This document shows positions 14,835 through 21,825 of a stretch of DNA of 28,556 nucleotides, one piece after another. Both the position numbers and the translations under genes were made by a program. Origin of the DNA: DASQVO01 sp035640715. Lineage in GTDB: Bacteria; Actinomycetota; Actinomycetes; Streptosporangiales; Streptosporangiaceae. The notes under the pieces are model-generated. The model was not told where the DNA came from. It saw only the letters and a list, made by a program, of their open reading frames with translations, and made no database searches. Position 1 is the first letter of the stretch. Every line of letters starts with the position of its first letter. The stretch is from the NCBI GenBank assembly GCA_035640715.1, contig DASQVO010000338.1, positions 1-28,556 on the forward strand, given 5' to 3'.

Positions 14835-15614
14835 ATGGGGCGCACTGAGGCAACAGCCCGGCAGGATGGCGCGGTCCCCGTGCTGTCCGTGCGCCGGCTG
14901 GTGAAGCGCTTTGGCGCGGTCACGGCGATCGATGACGTGACGCTCGACGTCTATCGCGGCGAGGTACTGGGCATCGTGGGGGACAACGGCGCGGGAAAAT
15001 CCACATTCCTCTCGCTGCTCAGCGGTTACCACCACCCCGACTCGGGCGAGTTCCGCTACCACGGTGCACCGGTCCGCATCACCTCGCCCGCTCAGTCCCG
15101 GCGGGAACTAGGGATCGAGATGGTCTACCAGGATCTCGCGATGTCGCCCGACCTGACCGTGTGGCAGAACCTGTTCCTCGGTGAGGAGCGCAGGCGGTGG
15201 CGGCTCTTCCTGGACCGGCGCGGAATGCGGGGCCAGGCGCGCGAGGTCCTGGAACGGATGCGGACAAAGATCAGGCCGGACGACCTCGCCAGCGACCTGT
15301 CCGGAGGCGAGCGCCAGCTGGTCGCCGTGGCCCGCGGGGTGCTCTTTGACCGTGACATCATCCTGCTGGATGAGCCGACCGCCGCCGTCTCCGTCGCCAA
15401 GGCGGAGGATGTCCTCAGCACGATCCGTGACCTGCACGCTCATGGTAAGACGGTCATCCTGATCAGCCACCGCCTGGAGGATGTGCTGGCCGTCTGCACC
15501 CGCATCGCCGTCTTCGTCACCGGCAGGCTCGAGCATGTCGTGAAGAACGATGGGCTGACGGCCGAAGATCTCATTCACCTCATGTTCGGCTCGCGTGCTG
15601 GCCGGCCCGGATAG
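14835..15614 (+). CDS. ABC importer ATPase, single nucleotide-binding domain (FrcA-like)
   Basis: 259 residues from ATG at 14835, preceded by GGGAGGAGCGCA. It energises sugar uptake as a dimer under the permease. Walker A GDNGAGKST (49-57), Q-loop MVYQDLA (96-102), ABC signature LSGGERQ (155-161), Walker B IILLDEP (175-181) followed by TAA, and the switch histidine in LISHR. It has one ATPase domain; classic RbsA/AraG-type proteins have two fused (~500 residues), so this is the fructose/xylose (FrcA)-like form. Downstream gene starts 16 bp later. Confidence 0.95.
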   Translation: MGRTEATARQDGAVPVLSVRRLVKRFGAVTAIDDVTLDVYRGEVLGIVGDNGAGKSTFLSLLSGYHHPDSGEFRYHGAPVRITSPAQSRRELGIEMVYQDLAMSPDLTVWQNLFLGEERRRWRLFLDRRGMRGQAREVLERMRTKIRPDDLASDLSGGERQLVAVARGVLFDRDIILLDEPTAAVSVAKAEDVLSTIRDLHAHGKTVILISHRLEDVLAVCTRIAVFVTGRLEHVVKNDGLTAEDLIHLMFGSRAGRPG

Positions 15615-15630
15615 CCCGGAGGAGACGACG

Positions 15631-16668
15631 ATGCCGCTTACGTTGCGGGCCGAGTCCGCATCCGGCGAGCGGGCGGCGCCCGCGGCACCATGGGCACGGC
15701 TCCGGCAGCTCACCCGCCTGGTACTGGGCCGGGAAGGCAGCGTGCGGCGCCCGGTCGCGTTCCTCGTCCTGGCCGTGATCATCGCGACGATCATCACGCC
15801 CGACTTCGTTCGCCCGGCGAACCTCGACTCGCTGCTCGTCAACTCCAGCTTCCTCGTCGTCATCGCGGTCGGCGAGGCCTTCGTGATCGTGGTCGGCTCC
15901 ATCGACCTGGGCGTGGAAAGCCTGCTCGCCAGCTTCGGGATGATCCTGGCCTGGCTCACTGTGTTCCACGCCGTGCCCACCGGCCTGGCGCTCGCCGCCA
16001 CTCTCGCGGGCGCCCTCCTGGTGGGGCTGTTCGTCGGGTTCCTCGTGGCGAAGGTGCACATCCCCTCGTTCGTTGTCACGCTCGGTGTTTACTGGGGTTT
16101 CCGCGGCATCGCGCTGCTCGCCAACGGAGGGCAGTACATCAGCCCGAGCAGCGTCAGCCCGGCCAGGCCCTTTGGCTTCGCCGGGATCGCCGGCTCCTCG
16201 GCGGGCGTATCCAACCTGATCATCGTGGCCTTCTGCGTGGTGGTGGCGGGACAAGTCGTGCTGTCGCTCACGCCGTTCGGGTTGTGGCTGAGAAGCATCG
16301 GCTCGAACGAGCAGGCGGCCAGGCGCTCCGGGCTGCAGGCCGACATGCTGAAGATGAGCGTCTTCGCGATCTCGGCAGTACTCGCCGCGCTTGCCGGGAT
16401 CATGTTCACCGCCTGGCAGGGATCGATCTACCCAGACAGCGCGACCGGCTACTCACTGCAGGCGATCGCCGCCGTGATCCTGGGCGGGATACCGTTCACC
16501 GGGGGCCGCGGCACCGTGGTGGGCGCCGCTCTCGGCGCCCTGCTCATCGGCGTGATCAACGACCTGATCGTCCTGCTTGGCCTGCCGGCCTTGTATGAGT
16601 ACATTTTTGTTGCCGTCGTGCTGCTGGTGGCCGGCATGCAGGCCCGTGGCGGCCCGCTGGTGAAGTAG
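15631..16668 (+). CDS. ABC sugar importer permease (RbsC/BPD_transp_2 family)
   Basis: 345 residues from ATG at 15631 with GGAGGAG 6-7 nt upstream. Eight to ten membrane helices: VAFLVLAVIIATIITPDFV, LDSLLVNSSFLVVIAVGEAF, the family motif VIVVGSIDLGVESLLA (here V-G-x-I-D-L instead of the usual G-G-I-D-L), GLFVGFLVAKVHIPSFVVTLG, GLWLRSIGSNEQAARRSGLQ (cytoplasmic coupling loop), and AVILGGIPFTGGRGTVVGAALGALLIGVINDLI near the end. Acts with the lipoprotein and ATPase just upstream; a plain three-gene monosaccharide importer. Confidence 0.95.
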   Translation: MPLTLRAESASGERAAPAAPWARLRQLTRLVLGREGSVRRPVAFLVLAVIIATIITPDFVRPANLDSLLVNSSFLVVIAVGEAFVIVVGSIDLGVESLLASFGMILAWLTVFHAVPTGLALAATLAGALLVGLFVGFLVAKVHIPSFVVTLGVYWGFRGIALLANGGQYISPSSVSPARPFGFAGIAGSSAGVSNLIIVAFCVVVAGQVVLSLTPFGLWLRSIGSNEQAARRSGLQADMLKMSVFAISAVLAALAGIMFTAWQGSIYPDSATGYSLQAIAAVILGGIPFTGGRGTVVGAALGALLIGVINDLIVLLGLPALYEYIFVAVVLLVAGMQARGGPLVK

Positions 16669-16769
16669 CCAGGGGAAACCGTGTCGCGACCACAGGGGTG
16701 ATCTGGCCGCCGCCGGCGGAGTGACGTGGCCGGCCGCGCCGACTGGCGAGGTCGCGACGACATTTTGTG

Positions 16770-16801
16770 TATGATCTTAGTTCACCATTCGTTCACCTTT
16801 C
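16770..16801 (+). promoter_or_regulatory. putative PHO box (PhoP site) and -10 ahead of the CHAD-parA operon
   Basis: GTTCACCATTC (16780-16790) and GTTCACCTTTC (16791-16801) are two directly repeated 11-nt units sharing GTTCACC, the layout of the PhoP-binding direct repeats of streptomycetes. TATGAT (16770-16775) is a good -10 just upstream, so transcription would begin within the box, which suggests repression; if the second TTCACC is instead the -35, activation is possible, though the -10 would then be poor. Confidence 0.6.
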
Positions 16802-16877
16802 TGGCGGCCCACGGGGGAACCTGTGCCCTGAGGACAGTCCCGTTACTGCTGGTACGGCCCGCGGCGTGGAGGCTGGC

Positions 16878-18428
16878 TTGTGCGAGTATGTGCTCGAGAA
16901 GCCCGATCAGCAGCTGCTGAATCAGGTACTCGGTGAGCTGATGGCGACGTTCGCCGTCGCGGAAGACGGCCGGCCGGCAAGAGTGCGGCGTACCTGGCTG
17001 GATACGTTCGACTGGCGCCTGTACCGGGCCGGGCTCACGCTGCAGCATGTCAGCGCGCGCGGTGCGGGCGAGCTGAGGCTCACCGGCGCGGACCGCCAGC
17101 GGCTGGCCGCTCAGCCGGGGCCGGGCCGGTGGCCGTGCCTGGCGGACGCGCTGCCGGCCGGACCCGTGCGGGACGCGATCGCCCGCGTTGCCGGCATCCG
17201 TGCGCTGCTGCCCGCCGGCACCGCCGCCAGCCAGGTTCGTGAGCTACGGCTACTGAACTCCGACGAGAAGACGGTAGCCCGGCTCGTCGTGGACGAGATG
17301 TCGGTGCCCGCCCCGGCCGGCGTGGTGCTGCCGGCCCGGCTGGCCGTCACCGAGATCCGCGGGTACCAGGCGGCGGCGCGGCGCGCCCGGCGGGTCCTGG
17401 AGGGCATCGCCGGGGTGTCACCGAGCCGCCTGACGGCACTGGATGCCGTGCTGCACGCGGCCGGCCGGCGCGCCGCCGACTACTCGGGCAAGGTCGACGT
17501 GGCGCTCCGCCCGGCCATGGCCGGGTGCGACGCGGTCACGACGATCCTGCTGCAGCAGCTGGATACGGTCGAGGTGAATGTCGACGGAGTGCTCCGTGAC
17601 ATCGACACGGAATTCCTGCACGACCTGCGTGTCGCAGTGCGGCGCACCCGGTCCGCGCTCAAACTGGTCGGCGATGTGCTGCCAGGCGAGGTCGCCCCGC
17701 GGTTCGTTCCCGAGTTCAAATGGCTGGGCGACCTGACGACGCCGGTCAGGGACCTCGATGTCCACCTGCTGTCCTTCCCGCTGATGTCCGCCGGGCTCGT
17801 GGCGGCCAGCCCCGGAGACCTGGAGCCGTTCCGCGCCTTCCTGGCGCGCCGCCGGATCGGGGAGCGGCGGAAGCTCAACCGTGGCCTTCGTTCGGCGCGT
17901 TTCGCGTCCGTCACCGGCGACTGGCGAAAAGCCCTGCTGGGCATGCGGGACGCGCCGGGCGTTGCGCCAGGCCCGCGCGCCGCCGAGCTGTCGGCTGGCC
18001 GGACCAAACGGGCATATGGGCGCGTGCTCAGGCTCGGTTCGTCGATCACCGGCGCATCGCCCGCCGAGAGCCTGCACACGCTCCGCAAGCGCTGCAAGGA
18101 ACTGCGCTATGTGCTCGAGTTCTTCACTTCACTGCATGATCCGGAAACGTACCGCGCCGCGATCGGCGACCTGAAGCGCCTGCAGGACTGCCTCGGCGAA
18201 TTCCAGGACAGCCAGGTGCAGCGCGGCGAGATCCAGGCACTGGCGGCGGTGATGCTGGCGCGCCACGCCGCGCCGGCCGACACCCTGCTGGCCATGGGCG
18301 AGCTGGCCGCCCAGCTCGGCGTGCGCCAGCGCAGGGCACGCGCGGAGTTCGCGGAACGGTTCGCCGAATTCGCCGGTACCCGCGGCCGCCGCAGGATGGC
18401 TGCGCTCACGGCCGGGGCGGCCTCGTGA
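16878..18428 (+). CDS. CHAD-domain protein with CYTH-like N-terminus (polyphosphate-binding type)
   Basis: About 516 residues. The frame opens at 16767, but that GTG lies inside the promoter; TTG at 16878 has GGAGG 5 nt upstream and the protein then begins CEYVLEKPDQQLLNQVL, so I take it (GTG 16866 is an alternative). The N-terminal half (RRTWLDTFDWRLYRAGLTLQ, SARGAGELRL, VRELRLLNSDEKTVARLVVDE) resembles a degenerate CYTH triphosphate-tunnel domain. The C-terminal ~280 residues are a CHAD helical bundle with its conserved basic/His helices: DTEFLHDLRVAVRRTRSALK, FKWLGDLTTPVRDLDVHL and ESLHTLRKRCKELRYVLEFF. CHAD domains bind polyphosphate and coat its granules. No membrane segment. Its stop overlaps the start of parA by 4 bp. 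Confidence 0.88.
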   Translation: MCEYVLEKPDQQLLNQVLGELMATFAVAEDGRPARVRRTWLDTFDWRLYRAGLTLQHVSARGAGELRLTGADRQRLAAQPGPGRWPCLADALPAGPVRDAIARVAGIRALLPAGTAASQVRELRLLNSDEKTVARLVVDEMSVPAPAGVVLPARLAVTEIRGYQAAARRARRVLEGIAGVSPSRLTALDAVLHAAGRRAADYSGKVDVALRPAMAGCDAVTTILLQQLDTVEVNVDGVLRDIDTEFLHDLRVAVRRTRSALKLVGDVLPGEVAPRFVPEFKWLGDLTTPVRDLDVHLLSFPLMSAGLVAASPGDLEPFRAFLARRRIGERRKLNRGLRSARFASVTGDWRKALLGMRDAPGVAPGPRAAELSAGRTKRAYGRVLRLGSSITGASPAESLHTLRKRCKELRYVLEFFTSLHDPETYRAAIGDLKRLQDCLGEFQDSQVQRGEIQALAAVMLARHAAPADTLLAMGELAAQLGVRQRRARAEFAERFAEFAGTRGRRRMAALTAGAAS

Positions 18429-19261
18429 GGATTCTCGCCACCTACAACATCAAGGGCGGCGTGGGTAAAACGACGACTGCCGTCAACCTCGCATACCTCG
18501 CGGCGCGCAGCAGTTTCCGCACGCTGCTGTGGGACCTTGACCCCCAGGCGGCCGCCACGTACATGTTCCGCGTCCGTGCCCGCGTCAAAGGCGGCGGCAA
18601 GGCGCTCATCCGGGGAACGCGGTCACTGGATGACGCGATCAAGGGCACCGACTTCGGCAACCTCGACATCCTGCCGGGCGATTTCACCTACCGGAACCTG
18701 GATCTGCTGCTCGATGACGCCAAGAAGCCAACCCGCAGACTCTCGCGGCTGCTCGGCCCGCTCGCCGAGGACTACGACGTCGTGCTGCTCGACTGCCCGC
18801 CGAGCGTCTCGCTGGTATCGGAGAACGTGCTGCACGCCGCCGGGACCATCCTCGTCCCCCTCATCCCCGCCACGCTGTCGGTGCGGACACTCGATCAGCT
18901 CACCGGCTTCGTCAGCGGCTTCGCCGACCGCCGGCCGGATGTGCTGGCGTTCTTCTCGATGGTGGACGGGCGGAAGCGGATCCACCGCGAGATCACCGAG
19001 CAACTGCCCCGCAAGCGGCAGGACATCGCCGCCACCACCATCCCCGCCCTGGCCGTCATCGAGCGGATGGCGGCCGAGCGGGCGCCGGTGCCCGTGTTCG
19101 CGCCCCGCAGCCAGGCAGCCCGCTGCTATCGGGATCTGTGGGAAGAAATACTGTGCTGGCCCGGGGGGACGACCCCCCGGCACCCCCCGTCAACTTGCTG
19201 CGGTGCTGTCCGACACACCGGCCGCTCGCCGGGCCAGGGCCCGGACTCGCTGGGCCGGTAA
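18425..19261 (+). CDS. ParA/MinD-family ATPase coupled to the CHAD gene, with repeat-derived tail
   Basis: 278 residues from GTG at 18425 (GTGA overlap with the CHAD stop). ParA ATPases dimerise on ATP, coat the nucleoid and move or space cargo. Deviant Walker A KGGVGKTTT (10-18) with the signature first lysine; Walker A' LLWDLDPQAAAT; Walker B YDVVLLDCPPSVSLVSENVL; then ILVPLIPATLSVRTLDQL. It has no N-terminal helix-turn-helix and no ParB gene follows, so a plasmid/chromosome partition role is unlikely; a cargo-positioning ATPase fits better, with the CHAD protein as candidate adaptor. The native fold ends near RCYRDLWEEIL (~243). The last ~35 residues (CWPGGTTPRHPP onward) come from the interspersed repeat, a Cys/Pro-rich foreign tail. 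Confidence 0.9.
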   Translation: MRILATYNIKGGVGKTTTAVNLAYLAARSSFRTLLWDLDPQAAATYMFRVRARVKGGGKALIRGTRSLDDAIKGTDFGNLDILPGDFTYRNLDLLLDDAKKPTRRLSRLLGPLAEDYDVVLLDCPPSVSLVSENVLHAAGTILVPLIPATLSVRTLDQLTGFVSGFADRRPDVLAFFSMVDGRKRIHREITEQLPRKRQDIAATTIPALAVIERMAAERAPVPVFAPRSQAARCYRDLWEEILCWPGGTTPRHPPSTCCGAVRHTGRSPGQGPDSLGR

Positions 19262-19283
19262 CGATCGCCTGTCCGTAACCCGC
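19156..19283 (+). repeat. interspersed ~127-bp hairpin element, copy B (3' end of parA)
   Basis: Same element as 6054-6180 and in the same orientation relative to the gene it follows. The stretch encodes the last ~35 ParA residues and its TAA stop (19259-19261), the same TAA that ends araB although the two genes enter the repeat in different reading frames. The central palindrome (about 19219-19259) is imperfect here compared with the perfect 18-bp arms in copy A. Confidence 0.8.
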
Positions 19284-19365
19284 GCCGATGGTGCCACCAT
19301 GCCCTCGTCCGGTATCCAAGCGGGCCTGCGGGGGCGGATGAGTCCTAGTTGTTATATATTGATGC

Positions 19366-19382
19366 ATTAAATCGTGGTTAAT
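19366..19382. promoter_or_regulatory. A/T-rich inverted repeat ATTAA-N7-TTAAT upstream of the CUT1 importer
   Basis: Lies in the most A/T-rich patch of the region (19345-19385, including TTGTTATATATTGATGC). It probably marks the importer promoter and an operator; a properly spaced -35/-10 pair is not evident. Confidence 0.35.
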
Positions 19383-19408
19383 CGCCAGTTACGGTCGAAG
19401 CGTGCCGT

Positions 19409-19464
19409 GCCGCAGGGGCCCCTGAACGGCAGCGTGGCCGCAGGGGCCCTTGCGCGCGGTAGGC
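19409..19464. repeat. 28-bp tandem repeat with GC-rich palindrome, upstream of the CUT1 importer
   Basis: GCCGCAGGGGCCCCTG (19409-19424) and GCCGCAGGGGCCCTTG (19437-19452) are direct repeats with a 28-bp period. The first contains the perfect 12-bp palindrome CAGGGGCCCCTG. They sit in the leader between the A/T-rich promoter patch and the start at 19514, so they could be regulator sites or RNA hairpins. Confidence 0.5.
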
Positions 19465-19513
19465 ACGCCCGGATGAGGGGTCAGTCGTAACGCTCGCGAC
19501 GGAGGAATGCGTT

Positions 19514-20776
19514 ATGTCCAGACGGTGGTTCGGCGTGGCAGCGGGGACGGCGGTGCTGCTTGCCGCGGCAGCATGCAGTTCCAGCCCCAGCAAGCCGGTC
19601 TCGGCCGGCGCCAAGCAGACCATCGTGTTCGCCGAGTCCGGCCTCGGGACCGAGGGACAGCAGACGCAGGTGGCCATCAACAACTTCGAGAAGGCCAACC
19701 CGAACATCACCGTCCATATCCAGGTGCTGTCCTCTGACTCGACGACGTATCTGTCGCAGCTCGAGCACGCCTTCATCTCCGGTTCCACGACGCCTGACGT
19801 CTTCGAGTCCGACGTGACCTACCCGGCCAAGTTCGCGCAGGCCGGGTGGGCGCTGCCGCTGGACAGCTTCCACCCGGACATGAGCCAGTTCTTCCCGCAC
19901 GAGGTGGCGGCGGGCACCTTCGGCGGCAAGACCTACGCCATCCCCTGGTTCGACAACCCAGAGGGACTGTATTACCGCACCGATCTCATCCCCACGCCGC
20001 CCACCAGCCCCGCCCAGGTGGTATCCGACGCCCAGACCGCGATGAAGAGGGACCCCTCGCTGAAGGAGGGGCTGGCTTTCGAGGCCGCCAAATACGAGGG
20101 TGCGATCACGTCCTTCCTCACGGTGGATTCCGCGTTCGGCGGCACGCTCAACCCCGGCAACATTGACACGCCGGGCAATGCCGCGGCGCTGAACTGGCTG
20201 CACGCGGCCATCTACACCAACCACATCGCCCCCACCGCGGTGACCGGATGGCAGGAGGGCCAGGTCGAGCAGGAATTCGTCTCGGGTCACGCCGCGTTCG
20301 CCATTGACTATCCCTTCGTTGAGTCGCTGGCGACCGCTCCGCCGGTCAAGGGCCACGTCGGCTACATCCCGTTCCCGGCCGGCCCCGGCGGCACGCCCGG
20401 CTCCGCGCTCGGCGGCGAGATGCTCGCGATCAACGCCAAGACGGCGCACTCGGCTGCGGCCTGGAAGCTGATCCAGTACCTGACCAGCCCGTCGGTGGAG
20501 GTCGCCCGGGCCGAGGTGACCGGCGACCCGCCGTCGCTGCCCAGCGCCTACACCGCCGCGCTGTACGCGAAGGCGCCGTACTTCGCCAACGTGAAGACGC
20601 TCAATAACTACTCGGCTCCCCGGCCGGTGAGCCCGAACTACCTGACCGTCTCCAACGACCTCCAGGTGATGCTCTCCTCGGTGTACGCGGCCTCCAGTTC
20701 CAGCGCACCAGCGGCGGCACTGAAGGCGGCGGCGCCGGCCATCAAGAAGGACGCCAGTGCCACGCCCGGGTCGTAA
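19514..20776 (+). CDS. sugar-binding lipoprotein of a CUT1-type ABC importer
   Basis: 420 residues from ATG at 19514; GGAGG lies 8 nt upstream. Lipoprotein signal MSRRWFGVAAGTAVLLAAAA then C21. It belongs to the maltose/trehalose-type binding proteins (SBP_bac_1/8): IVFAESGLGTEGQQTQVAIN, FEKANPNITVHIQVLSS, PDVFESDVTYPAKFAQAGWALPLD, GKTYAIPWFDNPEGLYYRTDL, FVSGHAAFAIDYPF, SALGGEMLAINAKTAHSAAAW and the trehalose/maltose-type ending with SPNYLTVSNDLQVML. It captures an oligosaccharide and delivers it to the two permeases that follow. The ligand is not predictable from sequence. Confidence 0.93.
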   Translation: MSRRWFGVAAGTAVLLAAAACSSSPSKPVSAGAKQTIVFAESGLGTEGQQTQVAINNFEKANPNITVHIQVLSSDSTTYLSQLEHAFISGSTTPDVFESDVTYPAKFAQAGWALPLDSFHPDMSQFFPHEVAAGTFGGKTYAIPWFDNPEGLYYRTDLIPTPPTSPAQVVSDAQTAMKRDPSLKEGLAFEAAKYEGAITSFLTVDSAFGGTLNPGNIDTPGNAAALNWLHAAIYTNHIAPTAVTGWQEGQVEQEFVSGHAAFAIDYPFVESLATAPPVKGHVGYIPFPAGPGGTPGSALGGEMLAINAKTAHSAAAWKLIQYLTSPSVEVARAEVTGDPPSLPSAYTAALYAKAPYFANVKTLNNYSAPRPVSPNYLTVSNDLQVMLSSVYAASSSSAPAAALKAAAPAIKKDASATPGS

Positions 20777-20791
20777 CGGCCGGGCTGGTCG

Positions 20792-21754
20792 ATGACCACG
20801 GAACCGGTCACCACCGAGGCGCCGGCCCGGCAGCGCAGGCCCAGGCCGCAACGGCCGCAGCCCGGCTCGCGCGGGCGGCCTGTGGCCGACCGCCGGCTGG
20901 GCTACGTGCTGGTCGCGCCGACAGTCATCCTGCTGCTCGCGGTCACCGCCTTCCCGATGATCTCGAACGTATGGAACTCGCTGCACTTCGACAACCTGAG
21001 CTTCGGCGGCCTCCCGCACAAGTTCGTCGGCGGGCAGAACTACTCGAAGATGTTCACCTCGCCGGAGTGGATATCGGCACTGGAGCGGACGCTCGCCTTC
21101 ACCGTCGTGACCATCGTCTTCGACGTCGTGGTGGGCCTCGCGCTCGCACTCATGCTGCACCGCCGGTTCCGCGGCCGTGGGTTCGTCCGTGCCGCGATCC
21201 TGGTGCCGTGGGCCGTCCCGACCGTGGTCTCGGCGATGCTGTGGAAGACGATGTTCGACCCGCGGGCAGGGTTCGTCGACTACTTCCTCGGTGCGATTCA
21301 TCCCAGCTGGTCCAGCCTCACCTGGGTGAACGCGAACGTGTGGAGGTCGTGGGCGGTCATCTTCGTCTCCGATTCCTGGAAGAACATCCCGTTCGTCGCG
21401 ATCATCCTGCTGGCCGGCCTGCAGGTGATTCCCCCCGACGTCTACGAGGCCGCGCGGATCGACGGGGCAAGCGCCTGGCAGGCGTTCCGGAAGCTGACGC
21501 TGCCGCTGCTGAAGCCGGCGCTGTCGGTGGCGCTGATCTTCCGCACCCTGCAGGCACTGCTCGTCTTCGACGTCGTCTTCATCCTGACCGGCGGCGGCCC
21601 GGGCACGTCGACGGAGTCGCTGTTCTTCCTGAACTACCAGACCTTCATCACCAACACCGACTTCGGGTACGGCGGCGCCCAGTCGGTGTTTCTCGTCGTT
21701 CTCGCGCTGATTGTGTCGGCCGTCTACGTGCGATGGACGAGGCCGGTGACATGA
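20792..21754 (+). CDS. CUT1 ABC importer permease, MalF-like
   Basis: 320 residues from ATG at 20792, 15 bp after the lipoprotein stop; no strong ribosome binding site is seen, so it may depend on coupling. After a basic/Pro/Gln-rich cytoplasmic lead (~35 residues) come six helices, beginning LGYVLVAPTVILLLAVTAFP. The EAA loop that contacts the ATPase is present: YEAARIDGASAWQAFRKLTL, with PLLKP. GGGPGTSTESLFFLNYQ is the typical MalF/LacF block before the last helix. The stop TGA overlaps the ATG of a 24-codon mini-ORF. No ATPase gene is nearby; actinomycetes often use a shared MsiK-type ATPase. Confidence 0.94.
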   Translation: MTTEPVTTEAPARQRRPRPQRPQPGSRGRPVADRRLGYVLVAPTVILLLAVTAFPMISNVWNSLHFDNLSFGGLPHKFVGGQNYSKMFTSPEWISALERTLAFTVVTIVFDVVVGLALALMLHRRFRGRGFVRAAILVPWAVPTVVSAMLWKTMFDPRAGFVDYFLGAIHPSWSSLTWVNANVWRSWAVIFVSDSWKNIPFVAIILLAGLQVIPPDVYEAARIDGASAWQAFRKLTLPLLKPALSVALIFRTLQALLVFDVVFILTGGGPGTSTESLFFLNYQTFITNTDFGYGGAQSVFLVVLALIVSAVYVRWTRPVT

Positions 21755-21825
21755 GGGAGGCCGGTGGCATGAGGACGGTGAGGCGGAGCGCGGCCGCGCC
21801 CCGGCGTAAGGGGAGGCGGCCATGA
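21751..21825 (+). CDS. 24-residue Arg-rich mini-ORF bridging the two permease genes
   Basis: Starts at ATG 21751 inside ATGA that also ends the upstream permease, and stops at TGA 21823-21825 inside ATGA that starts the downstream permease. It therefore links both genes by 4-bp overlaps at each end. The product (MREAGGMRTVRRSAAAPRRK, then GRRP) resembles no family. It may be a relay for re-initiating ribosomes rather than a functional peptide. Confidence 0.35.
   Translation: MREAGGMRTVRRSAAAPRRKGRRP

Noticed and set aside
16767..16877. upstream start of the CHAD gene at GTG 16767
   Set aside because: This codon lies within the -10 and ahead of the PHO-box-like repeats, has no ribosome binding site, and the added residues do not resemble the family.
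18425..19261. ParA as plasmid or chromosome partition protein
   Set aside because: No ParB-like gene follows and no parS-like palindrome cluster is seen; the coupled gene is a CHAD protein.
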